DNA of 64,000 bases from GCA-003244245 sp050700055 (GTDB taxonomy: Bacteria; Actinomycetota; Actinomycetes; Mycobacteriales; Pseudonocardiaceae). Positions within the stretch are counted from its first letter, which is position 1; each line of letters opens with the position of its first letter. Made by a program: the position numbers and the translations under genes. This document shows positions 1 through 8,743 of this stretch, in pieces. Under the pieces are notes generated by a model, which had not been told where the DNA came from, did no database searches, and saw nothing but the letters and a program-made list of their open reading frames with translations. The stretch covers positions 62,001 through 126,000 of the forward strand of contig JBOHGE010000003.1 of the NCBI GenBank assembly GCA_050700055.1. Direction: 5' to 3'.

Positions 1-1
1 G

Positions 2-1306
2 GTGATTAATGAGACGGTTCCCGCGGGACCACGTGACCCGATCGACATGGCCCTTCTCCCCCGGACGGCCGAGGTGGACGGGAGGGGACGGCTGCGCATC
101 GGGGGAGTGGACGTCCTCCACGCCGCCGCCGAGTTTGGCACCCCGCTGTTCCTGTACGACGCCGCGGAAGTGCGGCGCAGTTTCCGCGAGGCCGTCGACA
201 TCTTCGGCGACGGGGTCGCGTACGCCACGAAGGCGTTCCTCACCCCGTACCTGGCCCGGCTCGCCGCTGACGAGGGCATGTCGTTCGACGTGTCCAGCGC
301 CGGCGAGTACGAGTGCTGCCGGCGGGCCGGTGTCCCGGCGTCCAAGCTGGTGCTGCACGGGAACAACAAGCAGCCGCACGAGCTGGTCCGGGCTGTCGAG
401 GAAGGCGCCCAGGCGATCGTCGTCGACAACTTCGACGAGATCGACCGCCTGATCGCGATCATCCGGGACCTGCGGACACCGGTCAAGGTCATGGTCCGGA
501 TCAACCCCGGCATCGAGGTGCACACCCACCGGTACGTGGCCACCGGCAACCGGCGGTCCAAGTTCGGCTTCCCAGCCTGGACCAGCGACGCCGACAAGGC
601 GATGCACCAAGTGCGGGCGGAGCCCTACATGACGTTCTCTGGCCTGCACATGCACATCGGCAGCTTCGTGCTCGATCTCGACAACTTCCTGCAGGCGCTG
701 GACGTGGCCGCTCCGCTGCTGGAGGAACACGAGCCCGAGGTGCTGGTGGTCGGGGGCGGTCTGGGCCTGCGATACCTGAGCGACGACGTGTGCCCGACGT
801 TCCGCGAGTGGGGCGAGGCAATCGTGTCCTGGGGACGGACCCGGTTCCCCGGCAGCCGCATCCTCGCCGAACCCGGACGCGCGATGGTCGCCCGCGCCGG
901 GATCACCCTGTACACGGCGGGTGTCGTCCAGCAGAAGGGCGACCTGACGTTCGTGGCCGTGGACGGCGGGATGAGCGACAACCCCCGCCCGATCCTCTAC
1001 GGGTCCGGGTACGAGGTGTTCAACGCCATCGCTCCGCTGGCCCGCCGGGAACAGGAGGTGCGGGTGGTGGGCCGACACTGCGAGGCGGGCGACACCCTGC
1101 TCGAGCACGGTTACCTGCCCGCGTCGACGAAGGTCGGTGACATCGTCTGCACGCCGGTCACCGGCGCCTACGGGTACTCGATGGCGTCGAACTACAACAT
1201 GGTCCCGCGCGCGGCCGTCGTCTTCGTTGAGAACGGCGAGGCCCGGTTGACGACGCGGCGGGAGACCCTCGACGACCTGTTCGCCCGCGAGGTCGTTCCG
1301 GGCTGA
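2..1306 (+). CDS. lysA: Diaminopimelate decarboxylase (PLP fold-type III)
   Basis: 434-residue protein that decarboxylates meso-diaminopimelate to L-lysine in the cytoplasm. Visible family motifs: the PLP-lysine segment YATKAF near residue 77, HGNNK, the HIGS segment, a Gly-rich GGGLGLRY phosphate site, EPGRA, the CEAGD motif (CESGD in most LysA) and YGYSMASNYN near the C-terminus. Length matches full LysA. The GTG start lies at base 2, so an upstream extension cannot be excluded. It precedes the NRPS genes on the same strand, and a second lysine-pathway gene (aspartokinase fragment) sits downstream of them. It may therefore supply lysine to the cluster rather than be the housekeeping copy. 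Ornithine/arginine decarboxylases share the fold, but the motifs fit LysA better. Confidence 0.9.
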   Translation: MINETVPAGPRDPIDMALLPRTAEVDGRGRLRIGGVDVLHAAAEFGTPLFLYDAAEVRRSFREAVDIFGDGVAYATKAFLTPYLARLAADEGMSFDVSSAGEYECCRRAGVPASKLVLHGNNKQPHELVRAVEEGAQAIVVDNFDEIDRLIAIIRDLRTPVKVMVRINPGIEVHTHRYVATGNRRSKFGFPAWTSDADKAMHQVRAEPYMTFSGLHMHIGSFVLDLDNFLQALDVAAPLLEEHEPEVLVVGGGLGLRYLSDDVCPTFREWGEAIVSWGRTRFPGSRILAEPGRAMVARAGITLYTAGVVQQKGDLTFVAVDGGMSDNPRPILYGSGYEVFNAIAPLARREQEVRVVGRHCEAGDTLLEHGYLPASTKVGDIVCTPVTGAYGYSMASNYNMVPRAAVVFVENGEARLTTRRETLDDLFAREVVPG

Positions 1307-1917
1307 GACCGCGGGGTCAGGTCTGAACGCGCCAGGCATGGCCACCGTTGGTGAACCGCGTCTGGCGCTCGGTGCCCGGGAGGCCGGCGATCTCGCGGAC
1401 GCCGCTCACGATCACGTTGCCCTTGTAGAGGTCGACCTCCACCGTCCCGCAGATCAACGGCCGCCTCGTCGGGGGTACTCGATGCGCCCGTGAGCGGGCG
1501 GGGGTTCTTCGAGCACGTCGTTCGTGACAACCTCGATGCCGGGCACCGCCGCCCGCAACTATCAACGCGCCCTCAACCAACTCACCCAAAAAGCCGGATT
1601 CGCCGCATAACCCAAGACTTGATTCGATCAAACCGACTTCGTCGGCCCTGGCCGTCTAGCAGCAGGGCTGCTCCAAAGACCAAGATTTTGATCTGGATAT
1701 CAAGAAGGTGGTTACAGGGGACAGTGGTGCCTCGGAAAGCTCGCAAGCGGGGGCATCGCACGGAGCATAACGGTCTGATGTGCGAAGATGCTCCTGAGGC
1801 TTAGACCAAATGGGTGGTCTTTACGTACACATGTATCAGGCACAGCGTCGGTGCTCTCTGCCTTCAATGATCTGCCTGACACGATGGATCTTTGCCGGTC
1901 GAGACTACGGAGGCCCG
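1307..1917. other. Intergenic region with gene debris before the NRPS genes
   Basis: About 600 bases without an intact gene between lysA and the first NRPS. The minus strand of 1317-1463 reads a 48-residue tail containing GTVEVDLYKGNVIVSGV, which resembles the C-terminal strand of argininosuccinate synthase (V-x-LYKGNV-x-V-x-G). It has no start and no active site, so at best it is a remnant. The region probably also holds the NRPS promoter, but no convincing -35/-10 pair was recognised. Confidence 0.4.
1317..1463 (-). pseudogene. Possible ArgG C-terminal remnant
   Basis: Open stretch of 48 codons ending at a stop at 1317-1319. The segment EVDLYKGNVIVSG resembles the ArgG C-terminal region, but the usual following S-x-SLYD motif is absent and nothing upstream continues the family. 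This rests on one short motif and could be coincidence. Confidence 0.25.
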
Positions 1918-4900
1918 ATGCAACGCCATCAGCAGACGGACCTGAGCGAACATGCCCTGACCGCCATTCACTTGCCCCCGGGGCAGCAGCATGCGTTCCC
2001 CCGGCAAAGCACAGTCCTTGACCTGTTTTGCGAACAAAACAAGAATGCACCGGACCGTCCCGCCATCCGCTATCGGGACACCACGATGAGCTATGCCGAC
2101 CTCGATGCCGCGGCCAATGTGACGGCCAATCGACTGATCGGCAACGGTGTATTGACGCGACAATTGATACCCGTGTTGGTAGCGGACGGGCCCGAATTTC
2201 CGACATCACTCTTTGGGGTGATGAAGACAGGCTCGGCGTTCGTGCCGCTGGATCCGGCTTGGCCGATCGACCGTCTCAGGGGGATCGTGGCCGAATTGGC
2301 GCCGCCCGCCGTCGTGGCGTCGCCGGCGACTGTGGACACCATCGCCGAGCTGGAGTTGACCCTCCCGACAGTAATCGTCGACTGCGCGGAGCCGCCGCAC
2401 GATCCGGCTGACCCGATACCCTCGCCGGCCAGCCGTAAACCTGGACCCCAAGACTTAATTTACGGGTTTTATACGTCCGGCTCGACGGGCACGCCCCAGT
2501 GCGCGCTCAACCACCACCGCGGCCTGGTCAACAGGTTGACCACGATGTCGCGACGGTTCGGTGATGGGGCCGATCATGTGACGCTGCAGAACAGCCGGTC
2601 CACGTTCGACTCCTCGATGTGGCAGGTGTTGTGGCCGCTGGTGTCCGGTGGGCAGGTCGTGCTGCCGCACCGCGACGGGATCCTCGACCTTGCGGAGACC
2701 GCGATGACTATCGGCCGCTATGGGGTCACGATCACCGACTTCGTGCCGTCCGTGCTCGCAGTGTTTGTCGCGCTGCTGGAGCTGCGTGAGGACCTGCGCG
2801 ACGCGATGTCGAGCCTGCGTCGCATGCTGATCGGGGGGGAAGCGGCCAGCCCCGGCGTAGTGCACCGGCTGCGCGCGCTGCTGCCCGAACTCAAGGTCAC
2901 CAACACGTTCGGGCCGACGGAGTGTTCGATCGGGTCGGTGTTCCACGAGATCATAGATGCGGACGTCGCCCGGATCCCGCTCGGGCGCGCCATCGACAAC
3001 ACCGCCGCGATCGTGCTCGATGACGACCTCAAGCCCGTCCCGGTGAACACGCCCGGCGAGGTGTACCTCGGTGGTGAGTGTATCGGCGCGGGCTACCTCA
3101 ACGATCCCGAGCGCACCGCGCGGGTGTTCGTGGCCAACCCATTCCCTGAGATCCCGGGCGGAAAGCTATACCGGACCGGCGATCTGGCGCGGATCGGCGA
3201 GGACGGGCTGCTGTACTTCATCGGCCGGCGCGACGAGCAGGTCAAGCTTGGTGGGGTGCGGGTGGAGCTCGGCGATGTCGCGTCGGCCCTGGCCGACCAT
3301 CCGCTCGTGGGCAGCGCGATGGCGGTCGTGCTCGGTGAGGCACCGAAGTCCACTTTGGTCGGTTGCGTCACGCCGCGGTCGGCGGACAATTTGCCGTCCT
3401 TGGAGCAGCTTCGCGGGTACGCGGCGGAGAAACTGCCAGCGGAGCATGTCCCGCAACAGATTATGGTGCTCGACGCGCTCCCGCTCAACCTCAACGGCAA
3501 AGCGGACCGCAAGGCATTGGCTGCGCTCATCGCGGCCGAGACGGCGCGGCAGACGGGCACCGGGGAGCATATCGAGCCGCCGGCCAACCCGATGGAGGAG
3601 CTGATCTGTTCGGTGTGGCGCGAAGTGCTTGAGCGGGAACAGGTTTCGGTGGTCGCGCCGTTCTCCGAATATGGGGGCAACTCGCTGATGGCAAACCGGC
3701 TCACAGTCGCGGTCAGCGCGCGGCTGAAAAGGCCGGTGCGGCCCAGGGATTTGCTTGTCGCGCCGACCGTGCGCGCCCAGGCAGCGCGGCTGACCAAGGG
3801 CGTCGACGACGACAGCGCCGAACTGGCCTACATCAAGCACGACCTGGAGTGGCGCCCGCCGCAGACACTGCTGCTCACCGGCGCGACCGGGTTCGTCGGC
3901 GCGCACATCTTCGCCGAGTTGCTGATGCACTCCAACGCCGGTCTGATCTGCCTGGTGCGGTGCACCGACCCCCCTGACGGAGCCCGGCGGCTGACCGAAG
4001 TCCTTGAGCAGTACCAGCTGACGTCCGTCCGGCAGCTGCTGCCCAGGGCGCTCAAGACCGGACGGATCGAGGTGGTACCCGGCGACCTGGGGAGCGAGCT
4101 GCTTGGCCTGTCGCAGTGGCGGTTCGACACGATCGCGTCGACCGTGTCCGGCGTCGTCAACGCCGCGGGCGCGGTGAACTTCCTGTCCGGCTATCTGGAC
4201 CACCGCCCGACCAATGTGCTTGGCGTGCAAGAACTCATCAAGCTTGCCGCAGGCGGCGCCCGCGTGCACACCCTGTCCACATTGAGCATCTTCCCACCCG
4301 ATGAGCCGGCCGCCCCACGCATCACCGAGGATCAGATCCCAGCGCCGGATCAGATCGCCACGGACGGCTACAACAGATCGAAATACGTCGCCGAATGCTT
4401 ACTCGCCAACGCGCGCCGGCAGGGCATCCGCTCGGTGGCGTACCGGCTCGGCGAGGTCTGGCCCCACCAGTCGACGGGCATGGCCAACCCAGATTCGCTG
4501 GCGCACAATCTGTTGTACGCGTGCGCGCGCACCGGATGCGTGTTCCAGACCGAAGCCGAGACCGACGTGACGCCGGTGGACGTGGTCAGCCAGTTCGTGG
4601 CGCGTGCCGCGACCGGCGACATCGAGGTGCCCGACGGCGCGATGCACGTGCTGTGGCCGGGAACGCTGCGCTTCGCCGAGGCGTTCAAGATGCTCGCCGA
4701 TCGGTGCCGGCTCGACCGGGTCGGTTACGCGCAATTTCGCGACCGCCTGGAGGCCATTGCCGAGCCCGACGAGAGGCTCGCCCGGCTGCGCCTGCTGCTG
4801 CCGCCCCCGGCCACCAACCGTGACGCGGCGCCAGCCGAGTTCGACCAGATGTTCACCGACAGCTTCCGACAGTTCGACACCGAGCGGTTCAGCCACCACG

Positions 4901-5001
4901 CGGTCTCGTTGGCGCAGCCCGCGGCGGACGGGCTCAAGACGCTCGACCGCTACCTCACCGAGCTGGCCGGCATTCCCGCCTTGGTAGCACAGGAAAGGTA
5001 A
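1918..5001 (+). CDS. NRPS, A-T-R (adenylation, carrier, thioester reductase)
   Basis: 1027-residue NRPS with no condensation domain. Order: adenylation domain (YTSGSTGTP near residue 185, FGPTE, YRTGD, final Lys in NLNGKADR), carrier domain (GGNSL, phosphopantetheine Ser near 589) and an SDR-type thioester reductase (TGATGFVG near 654, Y-x3-K at about 818-822). It activates one amino acid, loads it on its own carrier and can release it as an aldehyde. My hand-read specificity pocket is D-S-W-D-L-G-T-I-G(-K), which I cannot match to a substrate. The start ATG 1918 has ACGGAGG at 1907-1913; an in-frame ATG at 1810 lacks a ribosome site. A TTA codon at 2455-2457 suggests bldA dependence. The stop codon overlaps the MbtH ribosome site. 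Confidence 0.93.
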   Translation: MQRHQQTDLSEHALTAIHLPPGQQHAFPRQSTVLDLFCEQNKNAPDRPAIRYRDTTMSYADLDAAANVTANRLIGNGVLTRQLIPVLVADGPEFPTSLFGVMKTGSAFVPLDPAWPIDRLRGIVAELAPPAVVASPATVDTIAELELTLPTVIVDCAEPPHDPADPIPSPASRKPGPQDLIYGFYTSGSTGTPQCALNHHRGLVNRLTTMSRRFGDGADHVTLQNSRSTFDSSMWQVLWPLVSGGQVVLPHRDGILDLAETAMTIGRYGVTITDFVPSVLAVFVALLELREDLRDAMSSLRRMLIGGEAASPGVVHRLRALLPELKVTNTFGPTECSIGSVFHEIIDADVARIPLGRAIDNTAAIVLDDDLKPVPVNTPGEVYLGGECIGAGYLNDPERTARVFVANPFPEIPGGKLYRTGDLARIGEDGLLYFIGRRDEQVKLGGVRVELGDVASALADHPLVGSAMAVVLGEAPKSTLVGCVTPRSADNLPSLEQLRGYAAEKLPAEHVPQQIMVLDALPLNLNGKADRKALAALIAAETARQTGTGEHIEPPANPMEELICSVWREVLEREQVSVVAPFSEYGGNSLMANRLTVAVSARLKRPVRPRDLLVAPTVRAQAARLTKGVDDDSAELAYIKHDLEWRPPQTLLLTGATGFVGAHIFAELLMHSNAGLICLVRCTDPPDGARRLTEVLEQYQLTSVRQLLPRALKTGRIEVVPGDLGSELLGLSQWRFDTIASTVSGVVNAAGAVNFLSGYLDHRPTNVLGVQELIKLAAGGARVHTLSTLSIFPPDEPAAPRITEDQIPAPDQIATDGYNRSKYVAECLLANARRQGIRSVAYRLGEVWPHQSTGMANPDSLAHNLLYACARTGCVFQTEAETDVTPVDVVSQFVARAATGDIEVPDGAMHVLWPGTLRFAEAFKMLADRCRLDRVGYAQFRDRLEAIAEPDERLARLRLLLPPPATNRDAAPAEFDQMFTDSFRQFDTERFSHHAVSLAQPAADGLKTLDRYLTELAGIPALVAQER

Positions 5002-5006
5002 GCGCC

Positions 5007-5183
5007 ATGGAAGAGAAATTCATCGTGGTGATCAACCACGAGGAACAGTATTCGATCTGGCCAACCGGCCGGGAGATTCCAGCCGGCTGGCGCGAGTTTG
5101 GCGTTTCGGGCAGCAAGAGCGATTGCCTGGCACACATCGCGCGGGTGTGGACCGATCTGCGCCCGTTGAGCGTGCGCCGGTGA
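5007..5183 (+). CDS. MbtH-like NRPS accessory protein
   Basis: 58-residue protein starting at ATG 5007, with AGGAAAGG placed across the end of the upstream NRPS gene. It carries the full MbtH signature: N-x-E-x-Q-x-S-x-W-P near residues 10-19, P-x-GW-x-x-x-G near 25-32, and CL-x-x-I-x-x-x-WTD-x-RP near 40-53. MbtH proteins bind and activate A domains. Its place between the two NRPS genes suggests it serves one or both of them. Confidence 0.96.
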   Translation: MEEKFIVVINHEEQYSIWPTGREIPAGWREFGVSGSKSDCLAHIARVWTDLRPLSVRR

Positions 5184-5199
5184 AGGAGAGATCAAGATC

Positions 5200-8100
5200 A
5201 TGGCCACCACACCAAAGGACGGCAACATCGCCGATATCAGGCGCGCCTTACTAGAGATGAAGGTCCGCCAGCGTGTGGCGGAAAAGGCCGAGCGGGAGCG
5301 GATCGTCGCCGTCCCACGCACGGACAAGATGGCCATCGCCGACCAGCAGCGGTTCCTGTGGTTCCTGCACCAGATGGTCGGCGGCGCCCCGGTCTACAAC
5401 GTGCCGTTCGCGATGCGCCTGCGTGGGCCGCTCGACATAGCCGCCCTCTCCGAGGCGTTACGCAGGATCGTCACGCAGCATGAGAGTCTGCGCACCCGGT
5501 TTGGCGACGAGCACGGTGTGCCGTTCCAGACGGTCGATCCGCCGCCCGAGACGTGCGACCTGCCGGTGACCGACGGCACCGAGGAGTCCATACAGGACTG
5601 GATCGACGGGCACGTCCGCGAAGAATTCGATCTGCGCAACGGCCCGCCATACCGGTTCGGATTGCTGCGCCTGGGCCGCGAGGACCATGTGCTGTCCATC
5701 GTCTGGCATCACATCGTCATCGACGGGTGGTCGTCGCGCCAGTTCGCCGATGAGCTGACGGCTCGCTACCGCGATCCCAGCGGCGCGGAGTTCGAGCCGA
5801 TCACCCTGCAGCCCGCCGACTACGCGACGTGGCAACGGCTTTGGCTGCTCAGCGACGAACCGGCCAAGCAGGTCGACTACTGGCGCTCCTCGCTGGACGG
5901 GATGGAACCGCTGGAGATCCGCGGCGACCGGGCGCGCCCCTCCGCGCCCACCGGCGCCGGGTGTATCCACGAGACCCGGCTGCCCGACGACCTCGCACGG
6001 GGGATCCGCGAGCTGGCCAAGGCCGAGGGTGTCTCCCTGCTCGCGTTGACGATGGCTGGCTACCAGGTCGTGCTGAACCGCTACACCGGCCAGAACGACA
6101 TCGCCCTCGGGTCCGTCCTTTCCGGACGGACGCGCTCGGAGACCGAACCCATGATGGGGTTCTTCGCCAACACGGTGGTGGTTCGCGGCAGCCTCGAGGG
6201 CAATCCCGTGTTCCGCGACTTGGCGCAAGCCACCAACAACAACATCCTCGAGGCGATGGCCCACCAGGACGTTCCGTTCGGCCGCCTGGTCGAGGCGCTC
6301 AAACCGGAGCGGTTGCCAGGGCGCAATCCGGTGGTCGCGCACCTGTTCACGCTGCTGCCGGAGCCGATGATCGCACGCTGGCGCCTGCCCGGCGTGAAGG
6401 TCGAAATGCTGACACCGCAACCGGGCACGACCCGGTTCGACATCACCTTCCAAATCAACGACCTGCCGGACGGCGGCTTGGGCGTGTGGATCGAATACTC
6501 CTCCGAGCTGTTCGATTACGGCACGATCAAGCAACTGGTCGAGCACTTCACCACGGTCATGACCGACGCACTGTCCAGGCCGGACGCTCGGGTGGACGCG
6601 CTGGACATCATGCCCGACAGCGAATACGTGCGCATGCTGACCGAGTGGAATCCCGAGCCCGGTGCGCCCGACGGGCGCCTGCTGCACGAGCTGTTCGCGG
6701 CACGCGTGGCTGAGGCACCCGACGCGGTCGCGATGCGGTTCGCGGGGAAGGACCTGACCTACGCGCGACTGGACGAGCGGTCCAGCCGACTGGCGCACGC
6801 GCTTGTCGATAAATTCAAGGTGGTGCCCGGGCGCGTGGTCGGGGTGTTGCTGGAGCGCGGATTCGACCTGCCTGCCGCCGAGCTCGGTGTGCTCAAGGCG
6901 GGTGGGGCGTGGCTGCCGCTCGACCCGCAGTATCCATCGGAGCGGCTGGCGTATCAGCTGAGCGACGCCGATGTGGCGGTGGTGGTGACGACGTCGGATC
7001 TGGCCGACCGGGTGCCCGCCGAGGTGGGGCGGATCCTGATGGACACGGATTCGCGTGACGGACGGGAGGTTTCGACGCCTTCGGTGTCCGTGGGGCAGGA
7101 GGACGCGGCATACGTCATCTACACGTCGGGCTCGACCGGAACTCCCAAGGGGGTCATTGTTCCTCACCGGGCCGTGGTGAACTTCTGCACCACCTTCCAG
7201 CAGATGTTCTCGGTCACGCCGGACGACCGGATCCTGCAGTTCTCCAACCCCGCCTTCGATGTGAGCGTGTCGGACGTGTTCTCGACATTGACAGCAGGCG
7301 GGACCATAGTGGGCGCACCGCGCTCGGAGCTGCTCGATCCCGAGAAGCTGCAGGCGTTGCTGGCCGAGGAGCGGGTGACGATGGTGGACATCCCGCCAGC
7401 CGTGCTCGGCATGCTCGATCCGTCTACTTTGGACGATCTACGGGTGTGCTTCATCGGCATGGAGCCATTCGGCCCTGATCTGGTCAACAAGTGGTCCAAG
7501 CCCGGGCGCGAGTTCCACAACGGATACGGGCCCACCGAGGTCACGGTGACGTGCGTGGACTACCTGTGCCCGGCGGAGCCGCTGGACGGGCCGCCGCCGA
7601 TCGGCCGGGCAATGGCCAATCAGCGTGCCTACGTTCTGGACAGGGGGTTACGGCCGGTGCCGGTCGGCGTACCCGGAGAGCTTTTCATAGCGGGCGCCGG
7701 CCTGGCCGTCGGCTACCTCGGCCGGCCAGACCAGACCGCCGAAAAGTTCCTGCCCGACCCCTTCGCCACCACCCCGGGCGAGCGCATGTACGCCACCGGC
7801 GACATGGTGCGCTGGAACGCCGACGGCAATCTGGAGTTTCTTGGCCGGGTCGACCGCCAGGTGAAGCTGCGTGGCCTGCGCGTGGAGCTCGGCGAGATCG
7901 AGCACGCCATCGAGAGCTTCCACGGCGTGCAACAGTGCGTGGTGACCGTGCGGGACCAGGGGACGACGTCGGCGTGGCTGGCCGCCTACGTGGTCGGTGA
8001 GTTCGAGCCGGATCCGCTGCGTGAGCACCTGACCGAGCGGCTGCCCCTGCACATGGTGCCCACCGACTACGTGGCGCTGGAGCAGCTCCCGCTGACCTCG

Positions 8101-8496
8101 ACCGGAAAGATCGACCACGTGAAGCTGCCCGATCCACGCCCGGACGGCGGCGTGCAGCAGGTCGAGCTGACCACCGAGACGCAGCGCCGGGTGGCCGAGA
8201 TCTGGCAGGGGTTGCTGAGCCTCGATCCCGGCAGCATCGGCGCGCAGGACAACTTCTTCCTCCTTGGCGGCAACTCGCTGCAGGTGACCCAGCTGGTTTC
8301 GCGGGTGCGCGACGCCTTTCAGGTGACGCTCGATCCGCGGCGGCTGTTCAGCTACCCGACGCTCAGCCAGTACGCCGCCCAGATCGACGATGCGCAGCGC
8401 GCACTGCTGGGCGATGACGAGGTGTCCCGGCTGGAGGCTGAGATCGCTGATCTCTCCCAAGAGGAACTCGATCGGATGCTGAACGAGTCGAGCTGA
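5200..8496 (+). CDS. NRPS, C-A-T
   Basis: 1098-residue NRPS. A short N-terminal charged linker (residues 1-45) precedes a condensation domain with intact HHIVIDGW near residue 170. The adenylation domain (YTSGSTGTPKG near 640, YGPTE, YATGD, TSTGKID) has a hand-read pocket of D-V-S-D-F-G-G-V-T(-K), unmatched. A carrier domain follows (GGNSL, Ser near 1025), then a short tail. There is no thioesterase or reductase, so release must happen elsewhere. ATG 5200 is preceded by GGAG about 11 bases upstream. TTA codons at 5248, 5458 and 7648 suggest translational control by bldA tRNA. The stop overlaps the next ATG (TGATG), showing coupling to the damaged downstream gene. Confidence 0.95.
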   Translation: MATTPKDGNIADIRRALLEMKVRQRVAEKAERERIVAVPRTDKMAIADQQRFLWFLHQMVGGAPVYNVPFAMRLRGPLDIAALSEALRRIVTQHESLRTRFGDEHGVPFQTVDPPPETCDLPVTDGTEESIQDWIDGHVREEFDLRNGPPYRFGLLRLGREDHVLSIVWHHIVIDGWSSRQFADELTARYRDPSGAEFEPITLQPADYATWQRLWLLSDEPAKQVDYWRSSLDGMEPLEIRGDRARPSAPTGAGCIHETRLPDDLARGIRELAKAEGVSLLALTMAGYQVVLNRYTGQNDIALGSVLSGRTRSETEPMMGFFANTVVVRGSLEGNPVFRDLAQATNNNILEAMAHQDVPFGRLVEALKPERLPGRNPVVAHLFTLLPEPMIARWRLPGVKVEMLTPQPGTTRFDITFQINDLPDGGLGVWIEYSSELFDYGTIKQLVEHFTTVMTDALSRPDARVDALDIMPDSEYVRMLTEWNPEPGAPDGRLLHELFAARVAEAPDAVAMRFAGKDLTYARLDERSSRLAHALVDKFKVVPGRVVGVLLERGFDLPAAELGVLKAGGAWLPLDPQYPSERLAYQLSDADVAVVVTTSDLADRVPAEVGRILMDTDSRDGREVSTPSVSVGQEDAAYVIYTSGSTGTPKGVIVPHRAVVNFCTTFQQMFSVTPDDRILQFSNPAFDVSVSDVFSTLTAGGTIVGAPRSELLDPEKLQALLAEERVTMVDIPPAVLGMLDPSTLDDLRVCFIGMEPFGPDLVNKWSKPGREFHNGYGPTEVTVTCVDYLCPAEPLDGPPPIGRAMANQRAYVLDRGLRPVPVGVPGELFIAGAGLAVGYLGRPDQTAEKFLPDPFATTPGERMYATGDMVRWNADGNLEFLGRVDRQVKLRGLRVELGEIEHAIESFHGVQQCVVTVRDQGTTSAWLAAYVVGEFEPDPLREHLTERLPLHMVPTDYVALEQLPLTSTGKIDHVKLPDPRPDGGVQQVELTTETQRRVAEIWQGLLSLDPGSIGAQDNFFLLGGNSLQVTQLVSRVRDAFQVTLDPRRLFSYPTLSQYAAQIDDAQRALLGDDEVSRLEAEIADLSQEELDRMLNESS

Positions 8497-8743
8497 TGTC
8501 CGGTTCTCATCCCTCCACTGTGGAGGAGAAACGACGCGCACTGCTGCAACTCCGGTTACGGCGCAAGCGGGAGGAAAGCCTTGCACAGCGGACTCGGAGC
8601 CCGCATACCTCGAACGATGGCGTGCCTATTCCGACGCCATCCATGTGGTACCGGGCAACCACTACACCATTCTCCAACCTCCACACATCGAGGCGCTGGC
8701 GGAAGCGCTGCGCAACATTCTAAGCGAGGTGAGCGTGCGATGA
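8496..8743 (+). pseudogene. Deleted NRPS/thioesterase gene: N-terminal linker joined to TE tail
   Basis: An ATG at 8496 overlaps the NRPS stop and begins a linker typical of NRPS N-termini (STVEEKRRALLQLRLRRKRE), which then loses sense. In a different frame, 8582-8743 reads a type I thioesterase C-terminus: a YLERWRAY helix, VVPGNHYTIL with the catalytic His, then a PPHIEALAEALR helix, ending at TGA 8741-8743. The catalytic Ser and Asp regions are absent. The simplest reading is an internal deletion that joined the start of one reading frame to the last ~50 residues of a thioesterase. The stop still overlaps the ATG of the next gene, so the original operon arrangement is kept. Confidence 0.75.
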
